This document shows positions 10,119-20,924 of a DNA stretch of 64,000 bases, one piece after another. Under the pieces are notes generated by a model that saw only the letters and a program-made list of their open reading frames with translations, did no database searches and had not been told where the DNA came from. This DNA is from Leptobrachium leishanense (lineage: Eukaryota; Chordata; Amphibia; Anura; Megophryidae). A program made the position numbers and the translations under genes. Location: the NCBI GenBank assembly GCA_009667805.1, contig CM019066.1:328705119-328769118 (forward strand), in the 5' to 3' direction. How positions within the stretch are numbered: position 1 is the stretch's first letter; each line of letters begins with the position of its first letter.

Positions 10119-10747
10119 ACTGTAAAGAAACTTGGGAAGGGAATCATTGTTATTTTTCTACTCTTTGTGTCATTAATAAGGGTCCTTTATCACATTTATC
10201 AAAAATGTATAGTATTGAATATGTGAACATAAAATGTATTCATTTGATGTATGACTCAGTATATTTAGAACTGTCTCCCAATCAAATTACAGTGTGCCAA
10301 TATTGCACGATTGGGAGACCCTTCTAAATATTATGTAGTACTTACCCAAGAGTGACTTTCGTGCTGGTAGAGGAAATGCTCTGTCTGTGCCTAAGGGGGT
10401 TTTCACTTGCATTCACAGAAAATGTAAACTCTAATCCAACTTTTGGGCCAAATTCCGAAAATTTATATTCTCTATCTTCATCTCCTTTACTGCGTGTGAC
10501 GCAAAGACCAATTCTGCTTGTTTACTGATAATGCAGATTCCATGTGGAATTATGAAGGATAAAGGACACCATCTAGAATTAGGAACCTTTCATCCCAGCA
10601 ATATTTTTGTGAAGGATAAACGAATACAAACATAGAAAGATAAAAATGAGCAAATTTACATTATTATGCTAAGACAGATAAAAGATTAAAATAACCTATA
10701 TGCAAATTTCTTATTTTTCCCTACATTTAATTGTTGGCTACACATGC
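10119..10747. other. Unassigned sequence
   Basis: AT-rich DNA. A 15-base inverted pair ('agtatatttagaactgtctcccaatc' region versus 'gattgggagacccttctaaata', 10256-10332) could be the core of an old small palindromic MITE. No coding exon was seen. Confidence 0.35.
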
Positions 10748-11460
10748 AGGGCCACATTACATACTTGGTGCTAACGTTAGCACTCACCTGAGTGAGCGTT
10801 AATGTTAGCCCAAGTATTTACCGCAAATTACAATCCAAACGCTAACGGGTTAAGTAACCCGTTTGCGTTTGGTACCTTGCGCTTCTCTGCACGAGTTTAC
10901 TGTACTTTGCGCTCCCCATGTTAAGTATAGGGAGCGCAAAGTGTAAATCAGTTAATTACCGTCCGGCCGTGGTTAACAAAAAGTTAACCAGAGCCAGGAC
11001 TTGGTGTTAACGGATTCTGCAGAAGCGGAATCCGTTAACACCAGCCAAATTTTTTTTAAATTCTTATTTTCACCTTCTGTCCCGTGGCGAGGACCGTGGC
11101 TCTGCCCGCCTACTCAGTCCGGCGGGAACCGGGAGAGACTGGGGGAAAAAGTCCCCCCAGTCTCCCCCTGCGTATCACTACGCTGACGGGCCGGATCTTG
11201 CAAGGCGAGATCCGGCTGGACATGTGACCACCGGCGTCTGCTTCAATGGAGTCATATGGATTCCATTAAGAAGATGCGCGCAGCTGCGCTTAACGCTGCC
11301 GCGCGCATCCCGGGGTTAACGCCCGCAAACAATGCAGGCAGCATTTTTTGCGCCTGCATTGTAATCTAGCGTTAAAATGCAGGTGCAAGGGGGAAAACTG
11401 CGGGCGCAGTTTTTCCTCCCTAGCGCCCGCGTTTTAACGCTAGGAATGTAATGTGGCCCT
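10748..11460. mobile_element. MITE with perfect 15-bp TIRs (AGGGCCACATTACAT)
   Basis: AGGGCCACATTACAT (10748-10762) pairs perfectly with ATGTAATGTGGCCCT (11446-11460). The interior is rich in 'gctaac/gttaac' phrases and has an inverted pair at about 10998-11045 (GGTGTTAACGGATTC...GAATCCGTTAACACC). No convincing target duplication was found, so the superfamily is open. Partial relatives lie at 1320-1861, 12213-12530 and 29790-29998. Confidence 0.75.
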
Positions 11461-11482
11461 CAGTGTTTCAAATAGATTTAAT

Positions 11483-11640
11483 GATATATATATTATTATT
11501 ATTATTATTCTTTATTTATAAAGCGCCAGCATATTCCGCAGCGCTGTACAATAAGCACAGTATAGACAGGGTTACAATACATTGAACAACATTTGACAAA
11601 CAGTACAGGAGGAGATGAGGGTCCTATTCCCGTAGGAACC
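11483..11640 (-). mobile_element. LINE/SINE tail of the 'gcgctttataaa(taa)n' type
   Basis: On the minus strand the block reads '...gtacagcgctgcggaatatg' then 'ctggcgctttataaataaag' and an (AAT)n tail. The same tail ends the SINE at 32510-33013 and recurs at 12684-12830, 40388-40560 and 45577-45645. It is a 5'-truncated retroposon. Confidence 0.7.
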
Positions 11641-12212
11641 CCCCATCAAAAAGTACATAATAGTGAAAAGTTTATGTAAGGTGATTGGTTCACTTAAAAG
11701 TAATCAGACATTGTAGAGGTCATGTCTGTTTCCGTAGGTAAAGGATTGTCCTGTAGTTTCCATGTGACTGACCTTGGACCAACCTACAAAAGGAGTTTAG
11801 ACTGCATACATATTAGCTTGGCGAGGATTTGTATTATGTAGTGATTTCCTGAATTTCCGGACCTGTGTGACTATGCTTGTGTTCTTTTAAAGGTACACGG
11901 GGACAGTTGTATTAGAAATCCTAATGTTGATGTGGATTCACTCTTGATGCAGCATGGAGATATTTCTTGGGAGATGTTATTCCGAAAGCTTTAATATTGT
12001 GGCTTCACTGTGTGACCCCTTCTTTTGGGTTAGAAGCAATGAGCATATTATTTTTTGGAAGAAGGCGAGGAATAGGGGAATGGTAAAATTTCACAAAGAA
12101 ATAGATGGTAGATTAATAAAGGTTAAGTCATGAACAGATAGATGTTGGGAATAGTCTACAAGGGTTTAAGTTACAAAGTAATAAAAACAGGTTTGTGGGT
12201 TTAAAAATGTTG
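11641..12212. other. Unassigned sequence
   Basis: No coding or repeat structure recognised. It may be the 5' remainder of the truncated retroposon next to it. Confidence 0.3.
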
Positions 12213-12530
12213 ATGGGCTCGATTACATTGTGTGCGCTAAAACCGGGATGCTAATGGGGAAAACCTGTGCTTGCATGTTTCCTCGTAGCACCCCATTTTA
12301 GTGTGAGATTACGGGGCAGGCGCTACTTGAGCACCTTGCCCCAGAACCTTGTGCTATCCTAGGTGATACTCGTGGAAGGACTCCATGGAGGGTTGCACTG
12401 CCGGGCCTGCCAGCCCTGTGTGATCTCGCTGTCGCAGTGCCCCAGAGTGGTCACAGAGGCAGACTGGGGACTGTTTGTCCCCAGTCTCCCTCTGCTCCCA
12501 GCGGCCAGAACAGTGGCGGCTTGTGGGTTA
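12213..12530 (-). mobile_element. Partial MITE related to 10748-11460
   Basis: It begins 'gggctcgattacattgtg', a decayed family terminus. Further in it has the 'cagactggggactgtttgtcc' and 'ctccatggagg' segments in the orientation opposite to the copy at 1320-1861. The other end is missing. Confidence 0.55.
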
Positions 12531-12586
12531 TTCAAATGGTGGTTCACAATACATAAATTGTGAAAATTTAATTTATATTTACGACG

Positions 12587-12680
12587 TATCACAGAGCTCC
12601 ACAGCAATAAAACTCACAGTAATGAACGTTGTTATGAGTGTATCACAGAGCCCCACAGCAATAAATCTCACAGTAATGTG
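12587..12680. repeat. Two-copy direct repeat
   Basis: 'Tatcacagagctccacagca...ctcacagtaatg' occurs twice in tandem with few differences, immediately before a retroposon tail. Confidence 0.75.
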
Positions 12681-12683
12681 TGT

Positions 12684-12830
12684 TATTATTATTCTTTATT
12701 AATATAGTGCCAGCATATTCCGCAGCACTGTACAATGGGCACAATATAGACAGGGTTACAACAATACTTTGAACAACAATTGATAAGCTGGTACAGCACG
12801 AAATGAGGGCCCTATTCCCGCGGAACGGCT
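12684..12830 (-). mobile_element. LINE/SINE tail of the 'gcgctttataaa(taa)n' type
   Basis: It carries the same block as 11483-11640 ('gccagcatattccgcagcac', 'tagacagggttacaac', 'gagggccctattcccgcgg') after a TTA-rich run, hence in minus orientation. Confidence 0.7.
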
Positions 12831-13898
12831 GTTTAACTGTACAGTTCAGGTTTTTCTATGTGAATTGTATTAGATCGTCCGACAAATCCCATTTGAAATG
12901 GGAAAGATCGCTAGTCTGATGTAGTTGCAAAAAATCCTCTGAAGTCGTCCGATGGAAGTCGGAGGCAGTGGATGAGGGCTGATTCACCTCCATGTTGTGG
13001 GATTGGTCGGACGACAGCAGACGATATTGGATGATCGCATCATCTGACGAACACGGATCCAGTGGACGGCCAGTCTAGAGATCACTCATTAAAGGGAGAC
13101 TCTCTACATTATGACCACTCAGGGTCTGAGTCCCACCAGTGACTCTCAATGCATTCCTGCTCGTTACTTACTTGAGGGCCTAGCCATCAACAATCATGTA
13201 AGATGCTGCAATTTACAGGACCAGGGCTCAGTCTAGAACTGGATTTAATGTAAATTTAAAACTAAAATAAAATGGAAGAGGAGGTGCAGAGGGAATAATG
13301 TTTAACCCCTCAGTTTTCCCCTTCCAATCTTTAGTATCTCTTTATTGCTAGTGATTCAATCGTAGTAGAGTTTCGTGCTGGCATACCAGAGCAATTTCAA
13401 TAGTTCAAAAACTGGTGGAAGAAATATGATTTCCCAGCAAATCATTTATTTTTTTCAATTAAAGTCAAAACACAGTTTTCGCTGTCGATACATGGGGTTT
13501 CAGATATATATTTATATATATATAAATATATATCTTTTATTCAGAGCCACATGTAACCTGCTTCCATGATCTACAGGTAGTGCCATGTAAGGAATAATCT
13601 CATTATATCAGACTGCACAATGTTGAGAATTTAGATCCTAGTGGAATTGTTGGAACAAATGCTCAAACAGCTTTGCAACAAGATCATTAATAATACCAGG
13701 TACAGACACCCTTTTACAGCTATCACCTTAAAAACGTTGGATCTACCAGATGGATAATGCAATTATGGTTTGGAGGAAAACCGGAACACCTCAAGGAAAA
13801 TTAACTGTTTAAATATATATGTATATATATATTCACATACGTATATATAACGGTTGTGGTGGAGGACAAAAAGTGAGATAAAAGCCTCCACTCTATAA
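12831..13898. other. Unassigned sequence
   Basis: At 12868-13060 several 'gtccgac/gtcggac' half-sites recur and may be a small decayed palindromic element. AT microsatellite-like sequence lies at 13507-13535 and 13810-13850. No exon was recognised. Confidence 0.35.
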
Positions 13899-14699
13899 TG
13901 GTTATGTTTATTATTGCAGAAGCCACCTGCACATCACAGCAATTCAAAGAACTGCATCCCAGAGCCCCTGTGCCACATTCCCCATATGCAGCAAGGAACT
14001 CTGGACAGGATATGCAAATGACCTCTGTCTCACTTTTATTGCATCCTGTGTCTGTTATTACACAGAACCCTTAAATCAATGCCATGCTGTTATAAAAAGC
14101 CATAGTATGGCATGGCATTGATTTAACCTCCCTGACGGTTATCCCTAGTGTGTCTCAGGGTTAAATTTCACCGCTGAGAGTGGTAACCCCGAGACACACT
14201 CGGGTTGGATACATCACCTCTCCGTGCGCTCCCTCGATGATCTCTGCAGTCTCCTCCAGCGATCGCAGTGTTTTACTTCCTGGATTCCTTCACGCGAAGA
14301 TGGAACCAGGAAGTATGAGGTTGCGATCACCAGAGGAGACTGCGGGGGATATCGAGGGAGCGCAGGGAGAGGTGATGTATCCAGCGGCATCCCGAGTGTT
14401 GCTCGGGTTTACCGCTTCCAGCATAGGAATTTAACCCTGAGCCACACTCGGGAATATCGCTAGGGGGGGAGGGGGGGGAATAGACCGCTTTTAGATGCGG
14501 TTTTTCACAAAAATTAGACCGCCAGGGAGGTTAAGGGTTCTGTGTAATAACAGACACAGGATGCAATAAAAGTGAGACAGAGGTCATTTGCATATCCTAT
14601 CCAGAGTTTCTTGCTGCATGTGGGGAATGTAGCACAGGGGCTCTGGGATGCAGTTCTTTGAATTGCTGTGATGTGCAGATGGCTTCTGCAATAATAAAC
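13899..14699. repeat. Long inverted repeat with a piggyBac-type MITE in its loop
   Basis: The left arm (about 13899-14073, from 'tttattattgcagaagcc') pairs with the right arm (about 14531-14699, ending 'ggcttctgcaataataaa') over about 168 bp at high identity. The loop held a small palindrome (14070-14126) ending in TTAA, into which the MITE at 14127-14530 inserted. The CR1 3' tail abuts the right arm at 14700. Confidence 0.8.
14127..14530. mobile_element. piggyBac-type MITE, TTAA flanks
   Basis: The ends are inverted (CCTCCCTGACGG at the left, CCGCCAGGGAGG at the right). It is bounded by TTAA at 14123-14126 and 14531-14534, the hallmark target duplication of piggyBac elements. Internal paired blocks (GGTAACCCCGAGACACACTC, GAGCCACACTCGGG) and a 'ggaagtatgaggttgcgatc' block recur in the copy at 45923-46342. 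No transposase. Confidence 0.85.
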
Positions 14700-14781
14700 A
14701 TAGAAACATAGAAAAATGTCGGCAGATAAGAACCTTTCGGCCCATCTAGTCTGTCCAATTACATGAATACTTTACCTGGAT

Positions 14782-16254
14782 TTATCTTTTGTTTAGGATA
14801 GCCTTATGCCTATCCCATGCCTGCTTAAATTCAATCACTGTTTTGGCCTCTACCACTTCTACTGGAAGACTGTTCCATGTATCCACCACCCTCTCAGTAA
14901 AATAATGCTTCCTGATGTTACTTTTAAACCTTTGCCCCTCTAATCTAAGACTATGTCCTTTTGTTTTGCTACTTTGTTTCCTTTTAAATATACTCCCTTC
15001 CTCTACCTTGTAGATTCCCTTTACGTATTTAAATGTTTCTATCATATCTCCTCTGTCTCGTCTTTTTTCCAAGCTGTACATGTTAAGATCATTAAGCCTT
15101 TCCTGGTAACTTTTCTCCTTCAAGCCGTACACCATTTTAGTAGCCCTTCTCTGAACTCTCTCTAAGATGTCTATATCCTTCTGGAGATACGGTCTCCAGT
15201 ACTGCACACAGTACTCCAAGTGAGGTCTCACCAGTGCTCTGTACAGTGGCATGAGCACTTCCCTTTTCCTACTGCTAATACCTCTCCCTATACAACCAAG
15301 CATTCTGCTAGCATTTCCTGCTGCTCTATTACATTGACTACTTACCCTTAGATCCTCTGAAATAATAACCCCTAAATCCCTTTCCTCAGATGTTGAGGTT
15401 AGGACTGTATCAAATATTCTATATTCAGCCCTTGGGTTTTTACGTCCCAGGTACATTATCTTGCACTTATCCGCATTAAAACTCAATTGCCACAGCTCCG
15501 ACCATTTTTTTAGTTTACCTAAATCATTTGTCATTTGGCTGATCCCTCCAGGAACGTCAACCCTGTTGTAAATCTTTGTGTCATCAGCAAAAAGACATAC
15601 TTTTCCATTAATACCTTCTGCAATATCACTAATAAAAATATTAAAGAGAATGGGTCCAAGTACTGACCCCTGAGGTACCCCACTGGTAACAAGACCTTGC
15701 GCCGAATAAACTCCATTTACCACAACCCTCTGTTGTCTGTCACTCAGCCACTGCCTAATCCATTCAACAATATTGGAATCCAAGCTCAAAGATTGCAATT
15801 TATTGATAAGCCTTCTATGCGGAACAGTATCAAAAGCCTTACTGAAATCTAAATAAGCAATGTCTACTGCACGACCTATGTCTATTATTTTTGTTACCCA
15901 ATCAAAAAAATCAATAAGATTAGTTTGGCATGATCTCCCTGAGGTAAACCCATGTTGCTTCTGATCCTGTAATCTATGTGTTTTTAGATGTTCAACAATC
16001 CTTTCCTTTAACATGGTTTCCATTAATTTCCCCACTACTGACGTAAGACTAACTGGCCTATAGTTCCCCGATTCCTCCCTACTACCCTTCTTGTAAATGG
16101 GCACAACATTTGCTAATTTCCAGTCTTCTGGGACAATTCCCGTTAACGGTTTTGCTATTACACCACTGAGCTCTTTTAATAATTTAGGGTGGATCCCATC
16201 AGGCCCCATTGACTTATTTGTCTTTATTTTAGACAGCTGCTGTAGAACCTCCTC
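14782..16254 (-). pseudogene. CR1 reverse transcriptase domain
   Basis: This is the RT and C-terminal part of the CR1 polyprotein. Counting from the Met at 16209, it shows the PDGIHP block (residues 3-8), motif A DFSKAFD (121-127), motif B SGVPQGSVLGP (166-176), catalytic FADD (207-210), and the C-terminal block around EKRRDRGDMIETFKYVKG. The frame is open for 475 codons from that Met, but homology continues upstream to an in-frame TAG near 16264. The Met is therefore internal and not a true start. About ten residues normally found after IAKPL appear to be missing, an in-frame deletion. The RT active-site Asp pair is present. The upstream breaks make the whole a pseudogene. Confidence 0.9.
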
Positions 16255-16453
16255 CTCTGTAAACTAATATGTAAATGTCTCATTGGTGTTTCCTCCTAAC
16301 TGAGGTCCCTTTCCTTCCTTTTCTTCTGCAAAGACTGAACAAAAATATTCATTGAGGCAGTCAGCGAGACTTTTATCCTCTTCTACATACCTTCCTTCCT
16401 TTGTTTTTAATCTAACTAATCCTTGTTTTACTTTTCTTTTCTCGTTTATGTAT

Positions 16454-16717
16454 CTAAAAAAATGTTTTGTCCCCCATTTTTACTGACTGAGCTATTTTCT
16501 CTTCTGCGTGTGCTTTGGAAGCTCTTATAAATTGCTTTGCCTCTTTCTGCCTAATCTTATAGGTTTGTCTATCTTCTTCACTCTGAGTTTTTTTATAATT
16601 ATTGAATGCTAACTTTTTGTTCTTCACTATTTTGGCCACTTCTGCAGAGTACCACAGTGGTTTCTTCCCTTTTTTGTTTTTGCTAACAAGCCGAATGCAA
16701 TTGCCTGTGGCCTTCAA
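16454..16717 (-). pseudogene. CR1 endonuclease-RT linker fragment
   Basis: An 87-codon frame with basic residues and the block KKPLWYSAEVAKIVKNKKLA, which in CR1 proteins lies between endonuclease and RT. It ends at a stop close to MGDKTFF. The homologous reading resumes in another frame toward 16264 (RLKTKEGRYVEEDKSLADCL), so a frameshift lies near 16455. Upstream the fragment runs toward the Gypsy insertion. Confidence 0.75.
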
Positions 16718-16873
16718 TAATGCTTCCTTTAATTAATCCCATTTCTCCTGGACTCCCTTTAAACTCCTCCAGTCTGATAATGACTGATAATGAGCAAAAT
16801 CAGTTTTTTTAAAGTTTAAAACTTTTGTTTTTGTGTGGTGCGGTTCCATCCCTGTTCTTATATTAAACCACAC

Positions 16874-17619
16874 TGTCACGGATCCCCCTGATTACCAAGA
16901 TGGTGGTCCCTATTACGCAGACCGCTCACTACCCTTCCGATCCTTAGAATGGTCGGCACGTCTAGACAGATACAGAATACGTAAAGATAGGTAGACACAA
17001 AGAACGATACTAGGAGGGTACACAAGACCTAGAATGGTTGGCTCTTCCCAAGACCTAAACAATAGAAGAGGTAGTCTGATGCGTGCTTAGGATGCCACAC
17101 AGACTGACCACAAAACCAATTTAGAAGAGTAAACGCCAATACCAGGAGTGTTGCACAGAATAGTTAATAAGCCAATGCCAGGGGTCGGTACACAGAATGG
17201 TTCGTTTGCCAATGCCAGGGGTCGGTACACAGAATGGTCAGTTTGCCAATGCCAGGGGTCGGTACACAGAATGGTTCGTTTGCCAATGCCAGGGGTCGGT
17301 ACACAGAATGGTCAGTTTGCCAATGCCAGGGGTCGGTACACAGAATGGTCAGTTTGCCAATGCCAGGGGTCGGTACACAGAATAGCCAAAAATATACAAT
17401 AGAATGCAAGAGCTCTGCGGGAAGTAACTACCACGTCAGGGCGCCGGTTGTTCTGCGAGTCTGGGCTTTAAACCCGGCGGGTCCGCGTCAGCCCGCCAGG
17501 CCCCGCCCCCCGGCGTCCCCACGTGTGCGGAAGCGACCGCAATATCACTCGGCGCCTGGCTAGCGAGCAGCGAGGAAGCTGCTGCCAGGCGCCGGGGGGT
17601 ACGGGGAGCCACCGTGACA
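16874..17619 (-). repeat. 3' LTR of the Gypsy element
   Basis: It begins TGTCACGG and ends CGTGACA in window orientation, so the ends are inverted TGTCACGG/CCGTGACA. It holds six 37-bp tandem units (17172-17393) plus a degenerate seventh upstream (about 17133-17171). The GC-rich end (17443-17619) is U3 in element orientation, with a TTTAAA box at 17467-17472. Confidence 0.95.
17172..17393. repeat. 37-bp tandem repeat in the 3' LTR
   Basis: Six units start with 'ccaatgccaggggtcggtac' and end with 'ttcgtttg' or 'tcagtttg'. The same six units lie in the other LTR at 22251-22472. In element orientation they fall in R/U5, downstream of the promoter. They resemble a CRISPR array superficially but have no spacers. 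Confidence 0.95.
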
Positions 17620-20103
17620 GAACCCCCCCTCTACGGGCGGCCACTGGACGACCCCCAGGGGCACGGGGATGAGCCAAATAGAAAGCCCTCACCAATCGAG
17701 GAGCATGAACCTCAGTAGCCGGAAGCCAAGAGCGATCCTCCGGGCCGTAGCCCACCCAGTCAACCAAGTACTGAAGGACTCCCCTAGACACCCTGGCGCC
17801 CAGAATGGCCTTGACTTCAAACTCCTCCTCGCCCTCCACAGAGACAGGAGGAGGAGGGACACGGGCCCTGGTGTACCGATTACACAAGAGTGGCTTCAAC
17901 AGACTCACGTGGAACACATTGTGTATCCTGATATGGGAGGGTAGTGCCAAAGCATAGGAGACCGGATTGATGCGCCGCAGAATCTTATAGGGCCCTATGT
18001 ATCTGGGTGCCAGTTTCATAGAGGGTACTAAAAGCTTGATGTTCCGTGAAGAAAGCCAAACCCTGTCCCCAACTTGATACACGGGTGCCGGCCTCCTGTG
18101 ACTGTCTGCTTTGATTTTCTGGATAACGCTACTTTCCTCCAGTGCCCGTTTAACCCTTCCCCAAGTTTCTTTCAAAGACACTAAATGCTCATCCAGAGCA
18201 GGAATCGCGGTATCAGGAAACGTAGCAGGGAGCACGGGAGGATCAAAACCGTAAACAGTGAAGAAAGGTGAATGTCCTGTGGATTCGCTCACTGCATTGT
18301 TCAAAGCATACTCTGCCCATGGTAGAAGATCAGACCAGTTGTCCTGTTTGTCAGATATAAAACATCTTAGATACTTTTCTATATTCTGATTAGCGCGTTC
18401 TGCTGCTCCGTTGGTCTGGGGGTGATAGGCCGAGGAGAAAGATAAGTCTATCCCCACATTCTTACAAAAACCCTTCCAGAATCTAGAGACGAATTGGGTA
18501 CCCCTATCGGAGATAATCCCAAGAGGAATACCGTGTATGCGGACCACATTGTTTATGAATATGGGCACCAGTTCGAGTGCCGAAGGTAGTTTACGAAGAG
18601 GAACATAGTGGCCCATCTTGGAGAACCGATCTATGACCGTGAGTATTACAGTATTACCTCTTGACTCGGGTAACTCTACTATAAAATCCATGGCTAAATG
18701 CGACCATGGTCGTTCGGGGATTGGCAGAGGCTGGAGTAAACCAATGGGCGCTGTTTTGGGACTTTTATGTCTTGTGCACACCTCGCACACCGTTATGTAA
18801 TCTCTAACATCACGGCGCACCGTGGGCCACCAGAGGAGCTTACGTATACTAGACAGTGTTTTGGTGATCCCCATATGCCCAGAGGTTTTGTTATCATGAT
18901 ACAGTTTTAATACTTCTTCCCTTTCGTTCTCAGGTACAAAGAGTTTCGCAGGAGGTCTCCCCCCAGGAGCTGTACCCTGGGCGGTCTGCAATCTTAACAT
19001 TAGAGGAGACGAGACACTAATCGTGGTGAGAGCTATAATTCTTTCCTGGGGTACAATGGGATGCTGATCTTGGATGTTATGTTCGTAGGATTCGTACTGT
19101 CTTGACAATGCGTCTGCTTTAATGTTTCTTGACCCAGGTCTATATGTGAGGACGAAATTAAAGCTTGAAAGAAACAATGACCATCTCGCTTGTCTGGCAT
19201 TCAACCGTTTGGCGTCACCAATGTACGTGAGATTCTTATGGTCGGTAATGATGACAATGGGGTCCCTAGACCCCTCCAATAAGTATCTCCACTCCGTCAA
19301 GGCTGCGATAACTGCTAACAACTCTCTATTTCCGATATCATAGTTCCTCTCTGCCGGGGACAACTTTCGGGAATAGAAGCCGCATGGATGCAAGGGTTTG
19401 TCGGGTGCCTCCCTTTGGGACAAGACTGCACCAAGACCTAGCTCGGAGGCGTCAACTTCAACTTGGAAAGGCAGAGCCGGATCAGGATGTCGGAGAACAG
19501 GGGCAGTCGTGAATGCCTGTTTGAGGGCCTCGAAGGCTTGCCTGGCCTGGGGTGTCCATTTCTGATTTCCCACCCCTTTCTTAGTCATGGCCGTGAGAGG
19601 AGCTACCAAGGCCGAAAAGTCTTTAATGAACCTTCGATAATAGTTGGTAAAACCTAGAAACCTCTGGATGGCTTTAAGCCCTTGGGGTAGGGGCCAGTCG
19701 AGGATTGCCGACAATTTACCAGGATCCATCTGAAACCCCTCAGGGGTTATGATATACCCAAGGAAGTGCACCATCTCTATATCAAAGAGGCACTTTTCTA
19801 ATTTGCAGTATAAGCCGGCCTTCAATAGTCTCCTTAACACTTGTTGCACATGGGTGTGATGGGTCTCCTTATCTGGAGAGTATATCAGGATGTCATCGAG
19901 ATACACTATGACGAATGTTTGCAGAAAGTCCCTTAGAGTGTCATTTATGAGATCCTGAAACACAGCTGGCGCGTTACATAACCCAAAGGGCATTACCAGG
20001 TATTCGTAATGCCCGCTACGCGTATTAAAAGCCGTCTTCCACTCATGCCCCTTTTTCACCCTTATCAGATTGTAGGCCCCGCGTAAATCGAGCTTCGTGT
20101 ATA
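17468..20103 (-). pseudogene. Gypsy pol: RT core, RNase H, integrase, chromodomain
   Basis: From the Met at 20059 the frame is open for 863 codons. Landmarks: RT active site YLDD (53-56); RNase H with D203, E246, D273 and D316; integrase zinc finger H388/H395/C425/C428; integrase catalytic D458, D518 and E554 (DD35E spacing); a GPY/F-like block (APRYIGPYKILR, 684-695); and a chromodomain at about 747-796 (YLVDWVGYGPEDRSWLP). From about residue 814 it runs through the polypurine tract into the LTR and stops at 17468. The N-terminal RT portion lies in another frame (break near 20100), so this copy could not make a complete Pol without frame changes. Confidence 0.9.
17620..17632 (-). promoter_or_regulatory. 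Polypurine tract
   Basis: In element orientation the bases just before the 3' LTR read AGAGGGGGGGTTC. A purine-rich run directly upstream of the 3' LTR primes plus-strand DNA synthesis in LTR retrotransposons. The pol frame reads straight through it into the LTR. Confidence 0.85.
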
Positions 20104-20410
20104 TACGGCCCCTTTCAGTCGGTCGAACAACTCTGTTATAAGGGGAATAGGATATGCATTTCTTATGGTTATTCTGTTTAAACCTCTATAATCAATGCAT
20201 GGTCGCAAGTCTCCCTCTTTCTTGGAGACGAAAAAGAAACCAGCTCCTGCTGGGGAGGAGGACCGTCTAATGAATCCACGCTCAAGATTCTCTTTTATAT
20301 ATTCCTCCATAATATCGTTCTCCTTTTGCGACAAGGGGTATACATGTCCTCTGGGAGGCATGGTACCGGGGAGTAACTCTATGGCACAGTCATACGGGCG
20401 ATGTGGGGGA
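20065..20410 (-). pseudogene. Gypsy pol: N-terminal RT segment
   Basis: This frame carries the first RT blocks ([39 protein letters not shown]). It is preceded in the same frame by a stretch leading back toward 20410 and ends at a stop at 20065. The upstream protease frame and the downstream RT-core frame are both different, so breaks lie near 20412 and near 20100. The latter is in a short alternating AC/TA tract, a typical slippage site. Confidence 0.85.
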
Positions 20411-20924
20411 AACCTCAGTCCTGGCCTTCGAAAAAACCTCCTTTAATGCCTGATAACAGTCAGGGACTACTGTGGATAAAGGAGGTGCTGTGGCGATATT
20501 AAGGCTACCAATAACAGTGACTCTGCCCATGCATTTCAACTGGCAACTGGGGCCCCAACATTTTATGTCTCTCTGGACCCAATCAATCACCGGGTTATGC
20601 TCAGTCAACCATGGAAACCCCAGGACGACGGGGCATGAGGGAGAGTCAATAATCTGGAATCGTATGGTTTCCTGGTGCAAAACCCCTGTTTTCATGCATA
20701 CCTCTATAGTGTCGTGGGTGATGTGGGGACATGACAAGGGTTTCCCGTCTATGGCCTCCACCATTAGGGGTCTTTCTTTGAGAACTAGAGGCATGAGGTT
20801 CTTAGAGGCAAACACTCTATCCATAAAGTTACCTGAGGCTCCAGAGTCTAGGAACGCCTCAGTCTTGAGGTGCACCCCCTCCCAGGTTAAGGAGATGGGC
20901 ACCAGAATCCGGGTTTTTTTTTTT
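20390..20924 (-). pseudogene. Gypsy pol: aspartic protease segment
   Basis: A single-domain retroviral-type aspartic protease with the active-site triad in FLDSGAS, followed by the connecting region to RT. It follows gag across a 13-base A run on the coding strand (20912-20924), where the reading frame changes. Such runs are used for programmed frameshifting in some retroelements and are also common sites of mutation or sequencing error. It ends at a stop at 20390. Confidence 0.85.

Noticed and set aside
17133..17393. Regularly spaced repeats resembling a CRISPR array
   Set aside because: The units are contiguous 37-bp tandem copies with no unique spacers. They lie inside an LTR and recur in the sister LTR.
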